Source of the DNA: Halictus rubicundus
Taxonomy: Eukaryota; Arthropoda; Insecta; Hymenoptera; Halictidae
DNA: 64,000 nt
Direction: 5' to 3'
NCBI RefSeq assembly: GCF_050948215.1
Contig: NC_135151.1
Location: 13,308,220-13,372,219 of the forward strand
The notes under the pieces are model-generated. The model had not been told where the DNA came from and did not search any database. It saw only the letters and a program-made list of their open reading frames with translations. The position numbers and the translations under genes are program-made. Position 1 is the stretch's first letter. Every line of letters starts with the position of its first letter. Below, piece after piece: positions 35,256 to 46,491 of this stretch.

Positions 35256-37254
35256 ACTAAAGGGGAAAAAAAGTTGGAAACGTTGCTCGCAAATGAGCTC
35301 CGAGCTGAAAGCGTCGGACAACGGCATCTCGAAAATCTCTGTACGTCGGATACGTAGCGACAATTACCGCCGCGGCTCTTCGAGGACAGCGCGGAACGAG
35401 GCAGAATGGTACGCAACGGAACGCGACGGAAGCGTAACGAATGGCGCAACGGGGCACAGTGTTGTATAAATGCAGCGTTGCTAATGTTAAATCGCCAGCC
35501 CGGTAATTACATGCAAATAGCGGCGGCCACTGTTTAAACAGCGCCGCGCCTCCAGCCCACCGTCAATCCGCGTTTTCGGTCCGACCGACCGCCGGAACGC
35601 GTTGTTCCGTGCTTTTTAAAAACGCTCCAGCCCTCCCCCTCTAACAACCCCCTCATTTTTGCTGGGAAACGTGCATCCACTAGGGACATGCCCTATCGTG
35701 CTCGCGACGCGCGAATTAATTAATCTGTTCGATGCTAGACACTTCAATCAACTGGTTAATTCGCCGAGAGGACACTGCGCTTTGATACTGCTTTACCGGT
35801 TAATTTGGTACGTCGGTGGAACGTTTGTCATCTACAAAAAATTTGAAAAGGTCACACACGATCTTCAGAAAAGTCGCGTACGGAAATATAAAAAGGATTT
35901 ATTCAACGTATTTCTTAGACAGGTCTGGATGAATATTCGTTTATTCGAAGCTGGTCACATTCATCACTTCTTTGATTCAGTAAAAAAAAGCACGCTGATT
36001 TGATATTATTTTCTTGTTAATTTAGTGTGTAGCTTTGACGAATATAACACAAAGAGGAACTGAAAACATCCAATTAATCTTCAAAGAGAAATTGGAAGAG
36101 TCCAAAGAATTTGCAAAGGAAAATTGGAGAAGTTCACAGACTCCTCAAAGAAGAATTCATCTTTGTCAATACCAATATACTCAGAAAATAAATAGTCTGA
36201 TTGAATGAATATATTCTTTGAATCGAATAAAAGTTGCACAGGAATCCTCAGTACTATACTTCTATTACTTTAACACCAAAGGGTTCGAACACTCCAGAAC
36301 TGAAATTTTTAAAAACGAACGTTTCCGAAGAAGGAATAATTTTAATAATGGCGAGCAGGATTGTCGCGCAATGCGAGTTCCGGGCATCGCGTTAAAAGCG
36401 AACAGCTTCAGGAATTTTGCAGAACGAGTTCCGTAATGTTTGCGTTTGCACACGCATTGTATCCGGCGTGCGCACACGATGCAGCGATATTAAAGTTTAA
36501 CTGAGAAGTTCGCCGGCTCAGGGCCGTTCAATTGAAACAAACATTTTTATTCCGTCGGCCGTGCGCAGTTAAACCCGGAATTCGAAACAGCGTCAGCGAT
36601 CCCCGAGTGATTGTTCAACGACACGGGCCGCCGACGAATTCGTAAAAACTAATTATACCGAACTTCATGATCACGCTTCTGCAAATGGGCGTGCGGGGGG
36701 AGGGGGTGCTTCTACTGCATTCTGCTCTGGTCGCGTATGAAAGTAAACACCGGTAGAATGGGTCGTGTTGGTCGCCGCTCTCTGCCGGTATTTGCGTGTG
36801 CGTGCGCAAACCTATTACCAATAAACAAGAAATTTGCTCGAACGTTTATCCGCTGTTTGTTAGCCGAATAAAAGTCCACTCAGCCACGGTCGTTTCAACT
36901 GACGAAAACGTTTCGATAAATATCTGTGTCCGTGCGTGACGAAGGAACTCGAAACATTAATTTCACAATGCCCGGCCGCAGGGAACCGGCGTAAAAGCGA
37001 TTTATTAACTTCTGCGAAATTGTTTCGATCCTATTGCGGATGCTCCGGTTGGTAATATTTCTTCTACTGCATTCTTTAGCGAGCAATCTCTTCTGCCTTT
37101 ACCGTACTGGATTTATTATCGTATCGTTCGATGCAACGTATTCTGTTGGCTTCTTTACCCGTTTATTACCGTAAATTACGTTGTTCCTAGCTTTTTTACT
37201 GCTATCTAGGTTCTATAACGGTGTGCTGAGTGTTTGAATAATATGTAAGCTAAA
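35256..37254. other. Gene-free stretch
   Basis: CpG-rich to 35720, then a CpG-poor block at about 36040-36180 containing repeated AAATTGGAAGAG/AAATTGGAGAAG phrases, then CpG-rich to 36990. A 114-codon frame at 35659-36003 (+) has no motif I know. No transposon ends. Confidence 0.4.
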
Positions 37255-37256
37255 TA

Positions 37257-37472
37257 TTAGGTCGGCCCTGTAAGTTCGTGCTGTGGATATGTTTACATTA
37301 TTCACCATTGTAAAGTATTTTAATGAAAAACCGCAGAAATTTGATAGTGACGGTATGATGTCTTTGCCAAAAAGGTCAGAAGAGGTTGTGGAATGAAAGG
37401 GTGATTACAGATTTTATTTTTAGAATTTAAATGGTACAAGAGAAAACGGCACGAACTTATGGGACGACCTAA
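37257..37472 (+). mobile_element. mariner deletion derivative (MITE)
   Basis: TA at 37255-37256 and 37473-37474 flank inverted ends. Inward left is TTAGGTCGGCCCTGTAAGTT and right is TTAGGTCGTCCCATAAGTTC; over about 26 bases only a few positions differ. The tip and TA duplication are typical mariner. Between the ends lies a fragment of the transposase C-terminus (see 37322-37416), so the 216 bp element arose by internal deletion of a full-length mariner and cannot mobilise itself. Confidence 0.9.
37322..37416 (+). pseudogene. mariner transposase, C-terminal remnant
   Basis: Read from 37322, the frame gives a short peptide ending in KPQKFDSDGMMSLPKRS, then EEVVE, a stop, then KGDYRFYF. This is the order seen near the C-terminus of mariner transposases: a FxxDG segment, then LPxRW, then a VVExxGDY-type segment close to the 3' terminal repeat. 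At least one in-frame stop (TGA at 37394-37396) and Ser in place of the usual Trp show it is dead. The catalytic DDD region and N-terminal DNA-binding domain are absent. Assignment rests on motif order and position against the 3' end. Confidence 0.72.
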
Positions 37473-37474
37473 TA

Positions 37475-39229
37475 TGAATAAGGACATCGTTGGAGAAAAA
37501 TATTTCACTGGACATTTTCAATGACAACGGTGATCTCGAGTGTACTTTCAGAACGCTCAACATTGAATAATGTGGCGAAGGGTTGTTTGTAATCTTGACA
37601 TTTCTGTTATCCACTCTATATTACACATTCTAAAGTGCTGATAAAATTTGTTCTTAAGCTTTCACTGAAATAAAAGTTATTTATGAAACTCAGCTTGTAG
37701 AACACACTCCGTCGCAATTAGAGACGGCGAATAAAATGTCAGGTTTTTAATATTTAAATTCGAATCACGTCAGTTTGCAGAGGCAATCGAAACGTTGCAG
37801 ATATGGAACACATGGTATCGAATGCGCGCTGACCTAATTGATCTGTCAGAGCTGGTCCGGCGATAAATTTTATTACGGTGTCACATCCGTCGATATGTAT
37901 AATGTTCAATTAAAAAGGTAGAAGAGAAAATACGTGTAGAATTCTAAGTAAAATAAAGATTAACTAACCGGAATTAAGAAGACGAAGGACCAACCAATCT
38001 CGTAGAGTGGGCAATGGCGGGCGCCAGAATTTCGACACAGCTTCCCGTTTGCCAGAAAATCGAGGCGGTTATTTCTCGAAATCGACTGATCACGATTGGT
38101 CGCACCTGTTTTGCCGAACCGTTTCGAAACCGGCCGGCTCTATAATTACGTCTGTGCGCCGTGTTCACGCGGTGAAATACGGCGCGAAGTCCGCCGCGGC
38201 ATTTTTTTTTCCGGCGAGAACGTTTTCATAAAACTTTCGCGAATAAACATTCGCGGCGTGACACGGGAGCGGCGCGGGGTCCGCGTGCGCGCTCGAGCAC
38301 TCGCTCGCGACAGCCAATTAAATTTGTTCAGAATTATGCCAGGCCGGAGAATTATGCATCGGGCCGGCGGAGTATTCGTCTCTTTATCCGAACTGTTGGC
38401 CAACAAAGCGACACGGTAAAACGAATCGCGGCGTGTAATAACGCGCCATAAATCTAACTCGGCCTCGACGGCTTTGGACAATGGTGGAACAGAGAGAAAA
38501 ATGCGGAAGACACAAAGAACGTGAAAATACAATGGCTAAACAGACCGAGGAAACGAACGTGGTGGGAAAACCGACCGGCGCGGAGCGGCGTGGGTGGGGG
38601 GAACAACGAGACGCTCGTAAAAGGAACGAAAACCGCAATCACCGCGTTCGTTTCTCCTGGAATTGGTGTCCTTCCGCGACGCGTACGGATTTTCCGCAGC
38701 CCGCTTAATAAACAGCCGCCTGCGATTTTCTATTCACCTGTCCGGAGGCTCGCGGGATTCTTTAGTATCGCCTCTGATTACGTTTAATCGAATTAAAATT
38801 GTATTGCATGATCGTAAAACTTTTTCTTACTTTTCGGAAGAATTAGTCGTAGACCAGCTCCGTTCGAATAAATTTTATTCTGCGTTGGAGAAATCGAGGC
38901 AAGCTTTCTAGCTGTTTCATTATACTTGAAACAAATGTACTTCTTTATTTTCGTTTATCTTTACGAAGTTAATCGATCCCTGTGACGTATATACTATGTA
39001 TATTGAACCTGGAGAGCAGTATTTAATGCATTTTTAACATTCATTCTTCTCGAGAGAGGAAAATCATTGATATAATACATTTTGTTTAGAGACAGGGTAT
39101 TGTATCAGAAAAAGCTGTTCACGATTGGAGAGATCATGGTAAAGTGATAGGAAGCCTACAAATAATCAATGAACCCCTTGTCCTACAACAACGGGTGAGA
39201 TTCGTGGTAAGAAATTTTGGACAAAAACA
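37475..39229. other. Gene-free stretch
   Basis: AT-rich to 37990, CpG-rich 38000-38800, AT-rich afterwards. Many overlapping frames on both strands in 38000-38800 without motifs. Nothing supported. Confidence 0.4.
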
Positions 39230-39391
39230 GTAAGCACGAGCTTGAGCCGCGGTACCTCGTTCGGACCAACCGTAAACAACACGAGCCTGACTTGTGGTAC
39301 CTTGTTCGGACCAAGCGTAAACAATGCGAGCCTGGCTCGTGGTACTTCATTCGGGTCAAACGTAAACAACACAAGTTAGACCCGTGGTTCA
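39230..39391. repeat. 45 bp minisatellite, ~3.7 units
   Basis: Units at 39230-39271, 39272-39316, 39317-39361 and a partial 39362-39391. Each begins GTAAACAAYRCGAGCC-like and contains GTGGTACyTyrTTCGG. The first unit is 42 bp, the next two exactly 45. Because 45 is a multiple of three, both strands stay open: + strand 39217-39558 gives a 15-residue repeat containing RKQHEPDLWYLVRT, and the minus strand gives one containing LFTLGPNKVP. Neither matches a protein I know. Confidence 0.9.
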
Positions 39392-40183
39392 GATGTTCTC
39401 GATATTTTCTTGGCGTGACCGACCTTCTTGTTTACTGTGGCCCGAGCAAACGGGAGTTAGCGGGTAGGACAAGGATACAATTATCAGCAATCAGAACAAC
39501 ACTCAAAATATTAGATCTATACTGTGGATTTTATGCATTTATTGCGAAATGGAGCTAGTAAAATTTCAAAGGTTAGAAACGTTGGAAGAATGCAACAAAT
39601 GAAAATAATTGAAGAAGTAACAACATTTTTATCGGACACTTGTTCCCTGCAATTGATGCAGAATATTTTCAACTTCAGTTAAAAAATCAGCCAACAGCCA
39701 TTGTTCGGTCACTCGACGCAGTCTCAAATTCCTCGAATAAAACCAAATTGAAGTAACAGAATACCATCCACTCACTCGAAGTTCCCCATCTACACACTTA
39801 TGCTGGCCAAACACGGGCCAGTGCTCGAAATCCAGCGTGTTCAGTGCACGACAGCTGGAGCCAGCTACACGAGTGTTTTGCTCGCTGCGTGTCGGGTCTA
39901 CACAACCAATTGCGTTCGACACCAGAACGCGGAGGAACGAGGAAAAAAAACCCGATCCGACTCATTGATCACTGTGTTTTGATTGTACGGTGTCGTTTAT
40001 ATTACTCGCGACGTGCCGTATATCTGCGCCGGCGGCGTACCGTTTCGAAAAATGTAGAAATGATATAAAGTAAAAGTAACGCGTATGCATTAGTTACACG
40101 AAACACGCTGTGAAAAATGCCGTGTATGGCATACAGTTAAAGAAATGATCCTGTACTTCGGGCTGTGGGATGGTGAAAACATG
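39392..40183. other. Gene-free stretch
   Basis: Mixed composition. Frames up to 113 codons continue from the minisatellite or overlap each other on both strands. Nothing recognised. Confidence 0.4.
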
Positions 40184-40185
40184 TA

Positions 40186-40391
40186 CAGTGATTTCTCCAT
40201 ATATGTCGCCAAGGCCTGGATGATAAACGTCGCGGAATTATTCCCACTACCACGGGGTATACCCTGTGAGGGGCAGCGAACCTCGAGAGGCCACGGACGC
40301 CAAGGAGTGCAACCATAACACCGCTCGGGTATGCCTCGACGCTGGCAAGACCTGTGTTGTTGATATACATATGTATATCGAGAATTCACTG
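40186..40391. mobile_element. TA-flanked MITE with CAGTGA ends, copy 2
   Basis: TA at 40184-40185 and 40392-40393. Inward ends are CAGTGATTTCTCC and CAGTGAATTCTCG. About 206 bp, colinear with copy 1 at 16430-16616. It contains a perfect 18 bp palindrome at 40362-40379 (GATATACAT/ATGTATATC) that copy 1 has only in degenerate, shortened form, which accounts for most of the length difference. Non-coding. Confidence 0.82.
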
Positions 40392-40544
40392 TATTCGTAA
40401 ATGTTCAGTGCAAAGTTGTCGTTTACGCTTTGTAAGCTTGTTTTCTCGATCATTTTGAAGTCGTGATGTATTTTGGTGTATTGTGGAGTTACGTGAAGGT
40501 AAAGTTGGTCCGTTCTTGTAACATAAAGCTTGAATTGTTTCATG

Positions 40545-40945
40545 AAAGGGTGAAGCCGGACGAGGAGATCAAAAGTACCCGCAAACCAAATTGAATTTGC
40601 AATAGGTCGTTCGATAGCTTATCCGAAGAAAATACTTTGTGCCAATTTTCAACCTTATTTGTCGACATGTAGTAACAGGGTGATAAAGAAAGTCAGGTTT
40701 TCCGCAACTTCTCTTATCCTCTTCAACTGAAAATTCTGAAAAAATCGGGCATGTTTCATCTATTAGAATGCACACCTATGAATTTGGTTACAATTTTCCA
40801 TTGAAGAGGACAAGAGAAATTACGGAAAAACCAGATTTTATTTGTAACCCCATTATTACCGCAAGTGTCGACGTATAGGGTTGAAAATTAGCACAAAGTA
40901 TTTTCTTCGGATAAGCTATCGCATGGCCTATTGCAAATTCAATTT
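40545..40945 (+). mobile_element. Foldback palindromic element, copy A (right tip missing)
   Basis: Left arm about 40587-40738 and right arm about 40790-40945 are reverse complements over ~150 bp, separated by a unique ~50 bp centre (about 40739-40789) containing TCTATTAGAATGCACA. Landmarks in the left arm: CAAACCAAATTGAATTTGCA, ATAGCTTATCC, AATACTTTGTGCCAATTTTC, TGTCGACAT. The same landmarks return inverted on the right. The outer left tip AAAGGGTGAAGCCGG has no counterpart because the right tip is lost after ATTCAATTT. Short frames inside are arm sequence, not genes. Confidence 0.88.
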
Positions 40946-42110
40946 AAAAAATATGGAAACTACTCGGATACAGGTTGGCTGAAAGAGCGTCGAGGTTCCA
41001 TTGCAAAGTAATTCTCGTGAAGTGTACGGGCGAAATCGTATCGGTTTGAGAGATGTGCTCTAAAATATTCGTTCAAGAATGGCGAGAGCTTGGCAAGGAG
41101 CAGTCATCGTTTCGAAATAGAGCCATCCACGGGCCGGTAAACACCGGGAATTTATAGGAGCGTTACAGCGCCGACGTGGGTAAACGCGATATTGGCAGCG
41201 AGTCGGTGGGCTGCGTTGCGGCAGGATACGGTAAATAAATGGACAATATCATCGTTGTCGTAAAAATAATTGCAGGCTGCGTGCTCGGCCACGGACGATT
41301 ATTGCCGGTTGCGGCAATTAGTTTTCGCGAGTTGATGCGCCGCGTAACACTTTATCGCCGCTTACCGCAGATTTTTGTCCTGAATCCGCCATCGTGACCC
41401 TCGGTTGCGCATTTCAACCCCTGAAGCGTTAAACTCTAGATTTCTTTGAGTTCGTGGCAGAGTAACGATTATTCCGGCGACGTGCAAGAGATTATGCAAT
41501 TCTTGCGACACGTTCGAGTATTTCGATGTTTGGCGTGACAAAAGTTGGCCCGCCCGATAAATTGTCCAGGCGATTTATACTCGTTACCGGGCAACGCAAA
41601 TAACCAGCTTTAATCACCGGCCGCGCGTTTTCCATTAATCGTCCCCAGGCTGTGTTTAATTTCACTCCACGCGGCGCGGCGGTAAGTCCGAAACGCGTCG
41701 TTATTGGTAATCGTGTATCGGTATTAGCCGTTTCTGGGAAAATTACGTTTGATCTCATTCCGGATCTGCCGATAGGAAAAATGAGACCGGCCACGAGAAC
41801 CTCGGGTTAATTGACTTTAATGCTCCCTGGACGGTGATTCTAGCGAGTTTGCGCGTTGTCGGTCGAACAAGGACCGAAACGTTAATAAAATAAGCGTCCG
41901 ACTGAACGTACGTTGCCTGGTCGATGGTGTGCACTGTACTTTCCACTAGAACTCCTACTACCGATTGTCCAATACACCTTTTTTAGTATTCATTTTATCT
42001 GAAACTCACAGCTGACGATCTAGCTCAGTAAAGGTTCAATAACCATAATTATAATCAATCCAGAATCAATCAGTCACTCTTAGCAACCTAATCTGATAAT
42101 TTTTCTTTTT
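40946..42110. other. Gene-free stretch
   Basis: CpG-rich from 41000 to 41900 with a 100-codon minus-strand frame (41492-41794) lacking any motif. AT-rich afterwards. No repeat ends. Confidence 0.4.
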
Positions 42111-42365
42111 AAAGGGTATAGCCGGATAAGGAGGTCGAAAATGTCCCCAAACCAAATTGAATTTTCAATAGGCCGTTCGATAGCTTATCCAAAGAAAACA
42201 TGTTTTGCTAATTTTCAACCCTATATGTCGACATGGGGGGTAGTAATGGGGTAACAACGAAAATCAGGTATTTCCGTAATTTCTCTTATCCTCTTCAATT
42301 GAAAATTCTGAAAAAAATGAAGCACATTTTAGCTATTAGAATGCACATCTTTGAATTTTTTAAGA
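42111..42365 (+). mobile_element. Foldback element, copy B (left half only)
   Basis: Begins AAAGGGTATAGCCGGATAAG, continues through the left-arm landmarks (CAAACCAAATTGAATTT, ATAGCTTATCC, TTTTCAACCCTATATGTCG) and the centre (TAGCTATTAGAATGCACATC) in the same orientation as copy A. Similarity then stops; the right arm is absent and replaced by A-rich sequence. The loss of exactly one arm plus preservation of the centre suggests arm deletion from an unstable palindrome. Confidence 0.85.
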
Positions 42366-44177
42366 ATTTTTAGCTTCGAAACAGAATTTTAAAAAATAAA
42401 AAAAATATTTGAAATGCCGATTTCTTGTAGAAATTATGAGATGCTGAGTTTATATTTTTACAGTTTTAGCATCTCGTTATGGTTGTTAACATATAATTTT
42501 TACTGATTTTTCAAAGTGGAGACACATAGTTAAAAAAATCAAAAACCGCTATTTTCTACCTTTTCCATGCCATACAATTACCATGTTCATATGACTCATA
42601 TATTTAATTTTTCAGATGGATATTATATCGGATTCTAAATAATGTGGATATATTTTCATAGAAAGGTTCTTACCCCTCTACTGCATTAGTCTTTGCTAGC
42701 ATAATAAATGTACCTATGCTAATTACATTAGTGTAGTCCGCTTTTTCCATTAGTAACATGTGTTACTTTGTCGTCTATAACAATTGTCGAACATAGGCTA
42801 AGTTCATAAAGTTGATACTATCGAAACGACGTGTACAGTTGGACCCACAGACAATATTGCGCAACATTGAACTCGAGCGAAAACCGGTCCATTTTCAGTC
42901 GAGCAAAGACAACTACGATTGGTGACAACGGCGGCAAACTTTATCAGAGTCGGGGAAAATAACTTCCGCGTTTTCAGGTAGCCCGTGAGAAGTCTGTTCC
43001 AGTAATGAACCTGCTTAGATGGGACAAGTTACGTGGCAGTCGAATCGAATGGTGTTCCAGAGTTATTAGGAGCGTCGCGCGATGACCACTCGAGCGTATC
43101 GCGATAGGTACCTGAACTGGACGACGACGTGGACGCGAACGCACAGACGGAACAAAGGACACAGGATAATGGACAATGGTCTCCCATAGTTTACTCCAGG
43201 TGAATTAAACTCGTGCCGAGCGTGCCGAGTCCCGCCGCAATTCGCCTTCGGTCGTCGCGAAGTCAAGTGGAATTGAACGCGTGGACCATGCTGCACGGGC
43301 CTCTATAAACCGACGTGATCGCTCACACAAAGATGCCTGAGGTCTGACCAACGCATTGTCGTTCCCCCGTTCTAAATGGCGTTCGGTTAAATATAAACTA
43401 TTCCATGGAATGGCCACCGACCGAAATCGGGGACACTCGTCTTACGCTTTCGTGACCCGTTCGACGAAGAACCATAATCGATCGAGTCCGCGATTCATTT
43501 TCAAACACATGGAATGGAAGCACAAACTTCGAGGAAGTGGTGAACGAAGTAATGAATATCTGAAACTGCCTAGTTTCTATATGTAGTCGGTGATTCAAAA
43601 AATTCAAGCTCGTGGACATCGTCTGTCATCATCAAAACCTGGATGGCGGGATCCGGGTCCATTTTGACCCAGTATCCTAAAGGCGTCGTCTAAACTATTC
43701 AGGTCCTGGTGAGGAATTTCAATTGAAAATGCAATTGAGTGCAACAAGAAGACCGATGAATCTAGATAAAGTGCCATTCAAAATATATTTAAAATAATCG
43801 ATGAACAGCTATCTAAATTGGAATCAGAGATTGCCATCTGTGTTATCATCAAAACCACCCGCCTTCTGAGTATTAATACACTGATAGCATTGTGGTATGC
43901 AGCACCACGCAGTCCAGTAATTCTGCTAATGATACAGTGGATATTGCTCTTCTGAAACAAACATAGCTGAACCAGATCAAAAGCAAACCTAATAGTTAAT
44001 TAGTACGAGTAATAACGTTGCAAATATTGTTCTTTCCCCACGTGCACGTATATGCTGAAGACTCTGGTCCAAATACGGCCACTCTTCTATAAATTAGACT
44101 TTAACGCTGTAAAAGTGATCTGATTATAGTACAATTTCTACATCATTCTAGATATATTCCGAATTCGAAAATGTAGT
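42366..44177. other. Gene-free stretch
   Basis: AT-rich to 42770, CpG-rich 42820-43500, then mixed. At 43651-43666 GGGTC-CATTTT-GACCC forms a short hairpin with imperfect extension on both sides. No TIR partner or coding sequence recognised. Confidence 0.4.
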
Positions 44178-44459
44178 ATACAGGGTGGACCTTCGAAGTA
44201 ATGCCACCTAAATATCTCTTCAGGTTGTAGTGTTGCAGAAAATATTTGTTACGTAATGTGCATGATGTCAATGGACCAAACATCTGGTAACAATATTTTT
44301 TTCCGAAGGTCATTTTTTTCATTTATCAAGGTTTCTTGAAACATAATTACATTTTTTTTATTGCATCGTATAACTATCGAAAAATACATTTAGATATGTA
44401 TAATAACATGACCTTGACATGACCTTATCTAATAAATAAATAAAAGGACCACCCTGTAT
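44178..44459. mobile_element. MITE with ATACAGGGTGG ends
   Basis: Inward ends are ATACAGGGTGGACCTT (44178-44193) and ATACAGGGTGGTCCTT (right, reverse complement 44444-44459): 15 of 16 identical. The 282 bp interior is AT-rich, with TGACCTTGACATGACCTT near the right end and no transposase frame. The target duplication is not clear from the flanks, so I do not assign a superfamily. Confidence 0.78.
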
Positions 44460-45829
44460 TGAACACGTTTTCCTACGAACGAACAAAATACAGAAACACT
44501 TGGCCTGATCCAAGCATCTTTGCTCGCGAACAATAGTTTAATTCACCACATTCGACTACTTTAACAGTTTCAGAGCTTCAGTGACGTATCCCATGAACCG
44601 AGCTCACCCCGCACGATTCATGGTGCACCGACGGGATTCGCAACAGTCGAGGCGAAGAACCGGCATCACCAGAACAGAAAGTATGTCAATGGTGTATGGA
44701 AGGAGCCGCGTCGCCGGGGCGATATTAATCGAAAATCGACCGCGTGGTCCGATACACGGTGGCGTCGTCGGATTTATCGTAATAGCGTAACTTCAGCGGA
44801 AACTTCACGCGAGAAGACTTTTCCGGCGAGCGCCATGAGGAAGATACAGGTAGTCGTAATTCGAGTTGAACTGGGAATCGCATGCGCATAAGTCGAGTCA
44901 GCGATTCCCTTGTGAAAGATTACAACGTAAGGGAAATAACGACGCAGATAGTATGGATACTGGAGAGTATGGAGCGAAACGAGATAGGTGAGCAAGAGAA
45001 GAGAGAGAGAGAGAGAAAGTGGGTAGTCACGGGGTCGGAGAGAGGAGAGATATAATGGGTTAAGTTTCATCGTCGTGCTTCGACGAATTTCCGGGTCGAG
45101 CTCGCGCTAACGCGATGCTTCCAAGGGAGTACCACAGGCTCTTCTTGGGTAACCAAGTTAAGTTGTTAATTTCCGCGCGCATGCTTCACGCTTGGCTTGA
45201 ATTTCTTATGCGGGCCTGATGCACGACCTCGTCCTCGAGTCCTGAAAAGAAACTATTCTTACGGTTTTACGCACCCGTGTGCCCCTTTCACGGCTTAGGC
45301 GAAAGCTCCAGAGGTTGCGAAATGCTTCACGAATCCTACTATGCGAGACCTCCCAGCCAAAACCAACCAGGGTTATTACTATTACTTGGAAACTCCACCG
45401 AGTGCTTCCACGGAAATAATAGAGCCCTTGAAGAGACTTCGATTTTTATTTTTGAAGTCAGGCCTGGCCACGGTTTTTAAAATTAGAATTAACCCCTTAA
45501 CAGTGCACTGGTTTTATCATAATTACGTTGGTTACAATGGCGAAGTTTATGTTGATCTTTATTCACTAATAATTCTATTAATGTTTCTACTTGTTAGACT
45601 TAAAATAAATCGCTAACAATTGACGACCTTGATGCAATAATCGGACAAGCTCGCTTCTCAGTGATATTGTAATTATTGAAGTTGTTAAGGCATTTCTTTA
45701 ACAGTTTTAAAGTTACTTCTTCTGAGAAAACTTGTAACCTACAGATGTGCTATTTTAAGATACCTCTGGGATGAATTTGTCAGCTCAATTGCACAAAATC
45801 GACGTTTAATGTCCATAAATGATCAATTT
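44460..45829. other. Gene-free stretch with a short GA tract
   Basis: GA-rich at 44996-45052, including (GA)9 at 45001-45017. At 45489 TTAACCCCTTAACAGTGC looks like a TTAA-flanked tip but its nearest possible partner does not match. No coding sequence recognised. Confidence 0.4.
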
Positions 45830-46192
45830 TCAGTGAGGACACCTTTCCATAAGGTAACAGTAAGTATTCCAATTAACTTAGAATCATTTCTAAATGCAAA
45901 TTTTCAACAGCTACACAAAGACCTCCACGACAATCTAGAAAGATTCAAGCCCAAAAATGGTTGATCACTAGATCTAGAGAGCCCAGCTTAAAATTGAAGC
46001 ATATTCTTGAACATTTCAGAAGCTCGAACCAAAGATCCTGACCCTGAAGAATCCTCATCCATCATTTCTCAGCACAGCACCCAGATAAATTGATCTTGAG
46101 AAAACAAAAGCAAAAAGAAGAACGCACACCTTGCGCCACAAGGAGGGGTCGCTTCACCGCAATCTAGGCCCATCGGAAGCACTTCGAAAAGT
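45830..46192 (+). other. CpG-poor island ending in a 5' splice-site match
   Basis: Between CpG-rich flanks lies about 360 bp with balanced base content and few CpG, unlike surrounding intergenic DNA. It reaches GAAAA followed by GTGAGT at 46191-46196, a strong donor consensus. It may be part of a transcribed, possibly noncoding, exon. The 157-codon frame at 46131-46604 starts inside it but soon runs into a TTC repeat and low-complexity CpG-rich DNA, so I do not call it coding. Confidence 0.25.
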
Positions 46193-46459
46193 GAGTCAGT
46201 GGGCCGAAGAAGTTCAGAATAAAGGGACCGACTGGGTCTCACCGAGTCCCAAAGCAGATTTTAGGCGGTTGAATCTTGCTGGCCCATCTCAGGTGTCCTT
46301 TAATCGGTCAGGTAGTATACTATCAAGAAACGATCCTCAGGAGTCGAGCATGAATGGCGGAACAGGTTCCCCGTTTCTTCTGTATCCTCCTCTCTCCTCC
46401 AGTACGCACACGCGTGCCCTTTCTCTCTTTCTTTTCGTCTTCGGCGTTTTTTCCAGTCG

Positions 46460-46491
46460 GCTTCTTCTTCTTCTTCTTCTTCTTCTTCTTC
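46460..46491. repeat. (TTC)n trinucleotide microsatellite
   Basis: About ten TTC units on the + strand. It reads as poly-Leu, poly-Ser or poly-Phe on + and poly-Arg/Lys/Glu on minus, which explains open frames there. Confidence 0.95.

Noticed and set aside
36283..36296. GGTTCGAACACTCC as a tRNA T-arm
   Set aside because: No acceptor, D-arm or anticodon arm can be placed upstream.
45489..45690. TTAACCCCTTAACAGTGC with a downstream GTTAA as a piggyBac-like element
   Set aside because: The inward sequences of the two ends do not match beyond TTAACA.
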